Part shown: piece after piece, positions 4,332 to 5,362 of the stretch | Numbering within the stretch: position 1 is the stretch's first letter | Layout: every line of letters starts with the position of its first letter | From: Bacillota bacterium | GTDB taxonomy: Bacteria > Bacillota > UBA4882 > JAAYXC01 | DNA: 5,362 bases | Direction: 5' to 3' | Assembly: GCA_012516115.1 (NCBI GenBank) | Contig: JAAYXC010000208.1 | Span: 1 to 5,362, forward strand | The notes under the pieces: generated by a model | What the model saw: the letters and a program-made list of their open reading frames with translations, nothing else | What the model was told of the DNA's origin: nothing | Database searches by the model: none | Made by a program: the position numbers and the translations under genes

Positions 4332-5362
4332 TCAAATGCCCTCGGTAAAAAGTCCCTTGATCTGGGGATGAGCCCTTTTTCTCCGGCGGCGGTCTTCGTA
4401 AACCAAAAATCCCGATGGAATCTCGGCCAAGAAAGGAGAAGGGGTCTGTTTACCGCCTTCCAACGGCGGACCCATCAGGACCAGCGTTTCCGCAGCCCGG
4501 GTCAAGGCCACGTAAAAAAGCCTTCTCTCCTCGGCCAACTCTTCACCCTCCGGGTTCCCCCAAGGCACGATCCCTTCGGCCAGGCCCACCAGGATCACCG
4601 CCGGGAACTCGAGACCCTTGGCCGCGTGCATGGTCAGGAGGTTGATCCCTTCTCCCGATCCGGCCCTTTCCTCGCGGGCTTCGTAGTCCGCCTCTTGCCC
4701 CGTGGCAAGACGGAGGAGAAACTCACCCAGCCTGCGGCCCCGCGCGGCTCTGGTCACCTGCCGGAAGGCCCGGGAAAAGGCTTCGGCGTCTTCAGGGGCC
4801 GCCCGTCGAAGGAGTTCTTCGGCGGTGGTGGTGGAAGATAAAGCCCGAAGATCGGTTAAAAGGGCCAAGAACTCTTCCAACCGGTCGGCGGCAGGAGGAA
4901 GAAAACGACCGGCGCGGAGGAGCTCGGCGGCCGCCGCTTCCAGGGGACAGGAATTCTCCCCGGCAAAGGCCTCGATAAGGGCCAGGGCTTCCGGCCCGGG
5001 ATTGTAACGGCTCCCCCGCAGGGCCATGGCGAAACGGAGGTCGTTGGGGCGGTCTATGTAGCGCAGGATATCTACGGCTTCCCGTATTTCGGAGGCGGCC
5101 AGAAGAGAACGGGCGCCAAGTAGACGGTAGGGAACGCCGGCGGCAAGAAGGGCTTCCTCGATAGGCTCGACCTGGCGGGCCGTACGGAAGAGGACGGCGA
5201 TCTCCCCGAGACTGAAAACACGGCCGCTCCGTCGTCCGCTCTGACGGTCGGCGGCCAGCATGCCCGTCCCGCCTATCAGGCGCTCGATCTCTTCCAGCAC
5301 CGCCCGGGCTTCGGCGCGCGGGCCGTCCACCGCCACATATCGCGGCGACCCGCCCGCCGGTC
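4332..5362 (-). CDS. UvrD/PcrA-type superfamily 1 DNA helicase, C-terminal part (start outside window)
   Basis: The frame is open from the window edge to TGA at 4334-4332 and encodes the last 342 residues of a UvrD-like 3'-5' DNA helicase, an ATP-driven motor used in repair and replication restart. Visible parts are EIAVLFRTARQVEPIEEAL followed by GVPYRLLG (domain 2A start, motif IV region), an inserted helical 2B-type stretch, LTMHAAKGLEF (motif V, about 4637-4605), and ERRLFYVALTRA (motif VI with its ATP-sensing Arg, about 4529-4494). The Walker A and DEXX motifs would be encoded beyond 5362. A GTG near 5336 is not the start: the frame continues upstream with fitting residues (SPRYVAVDG). 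After motif VI only about 50 residues remain, ending in a basic stretch (DRRRRKRAHPQ) and GLFTEGI, shorter than the PcrA tail. Similar tails occur in clostridial proteins that join an endonuclease Q-like PHP domain to UvrD, but that half is not visible. Confidence in the helicase call is high; the subfamily is open. Confidence 0.94.
   Translation of the reverse strand, partial: PAGGSPRYVAVDGPRAEARAVLEEIERLIGGTGMLAADRQSGRRSGRVFSLGEIAVLFRTARQVEPIEEALLAAGVPYRLLGARSLLAASEIREAVDILRYIDRPNDLRFAMALRGSRYNPGPEALALIEAFAGENSCPLEAAAAELLRAGRFLPPAADRLEEFLALLTDLRALSSTTTAEELLRRAAPEDAEAFSRAFRQVTRAARGRRLGEFLLRLATGQEADYEAREERAGSGEGINLLTMHAAKGLEFPAVILVGLAEGIVPWGNPEGEELAEERRLFYVALTRAAETLVLMGPPLEGGKQTPSPFLAEIPSGFLVYEDRRRRKRAHPQIKGLFTEGI

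Noticed and set aside
4308..4841. 177-codon plus-strand frame overlapping the helicase
   Set aside because: It lies opposite the conserved helicase motifs V and VI, starts inside the ZIP stop region and shows no family resemblance.

Overview
This window is GC-rich bacterial chromosome. It has strong Shine-Dalgarno sites (AAGGAGG, CGGAGG, AAGGTGG) a few bases before ATG starts and two near-consensus sigma-70/sigma-A promoters. A GufA-type ZIP transporter, a RidA, a DapF variant without the catalytic cysteines and a Phd-Uma2 fusion together suggest a Gram-positive anaerobe of the Clostridia (Peptococcaceae or Moorella-like). That placement is an inference from gene types; no marker gene here settles it.

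Layout. Bases 163-1017 (+) encode a DapF-family protein with serine at both positions of the usual catalytic cysteines. Bases 1133-1510 (+) encode a complete RidA enamine/imine deaminase. A perfect-consensus promoter (1603-1631) followed by two 18-bp-spaced palindromes (1635-1666) then drives a gene (1677-2405, +) whose product joins a Phd/YefM antitoxin-type DNA-binding domain to a Uma2 (DUF820) PD-(D/E)XK nuclease-like domain. Fifteen bases later comes a HAD-family phosphatase gene (2421-3086, +) interrupted by a single in-frame amber codon, and then a hairpin terminator (3090-3133).

The 478 bases from 3087 to 3564 hold no convincing gene. They contain the terminator, a roughly 225-bp segment bounded by 12-bp inverted repeats (3153-3377), and a promoter (3477-3506) with a small palindrome at its expected start point. 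That promoter serves a ZIP-family divalent metal transporter (3565-4311, +). Converging on it with a 20-bp gap is the C-terminal part of a UvrD/PcrA-type superfamily 1 helicase (4332-5362, -), whose N-terminal part lies beyond the window.

How the parts work together. DapF-like and RidA both concern amino-acid chemistry (proton abstraction at an alpha carbon; removal of reactive enamines from PLP enzymes), but they are 115 bp apart and need not be one operon. The stretch 1603-3133 reads as a self-contained transcription unit in which the Phd domain probably represses its own promoter. The ZIP gene has its own promoter and may be metal-regulated. The most notable points are the Ser/Ser DapF, the antitoxin-nuclease fusion with its built-in operator, and the amber-interrupted HAD gene.
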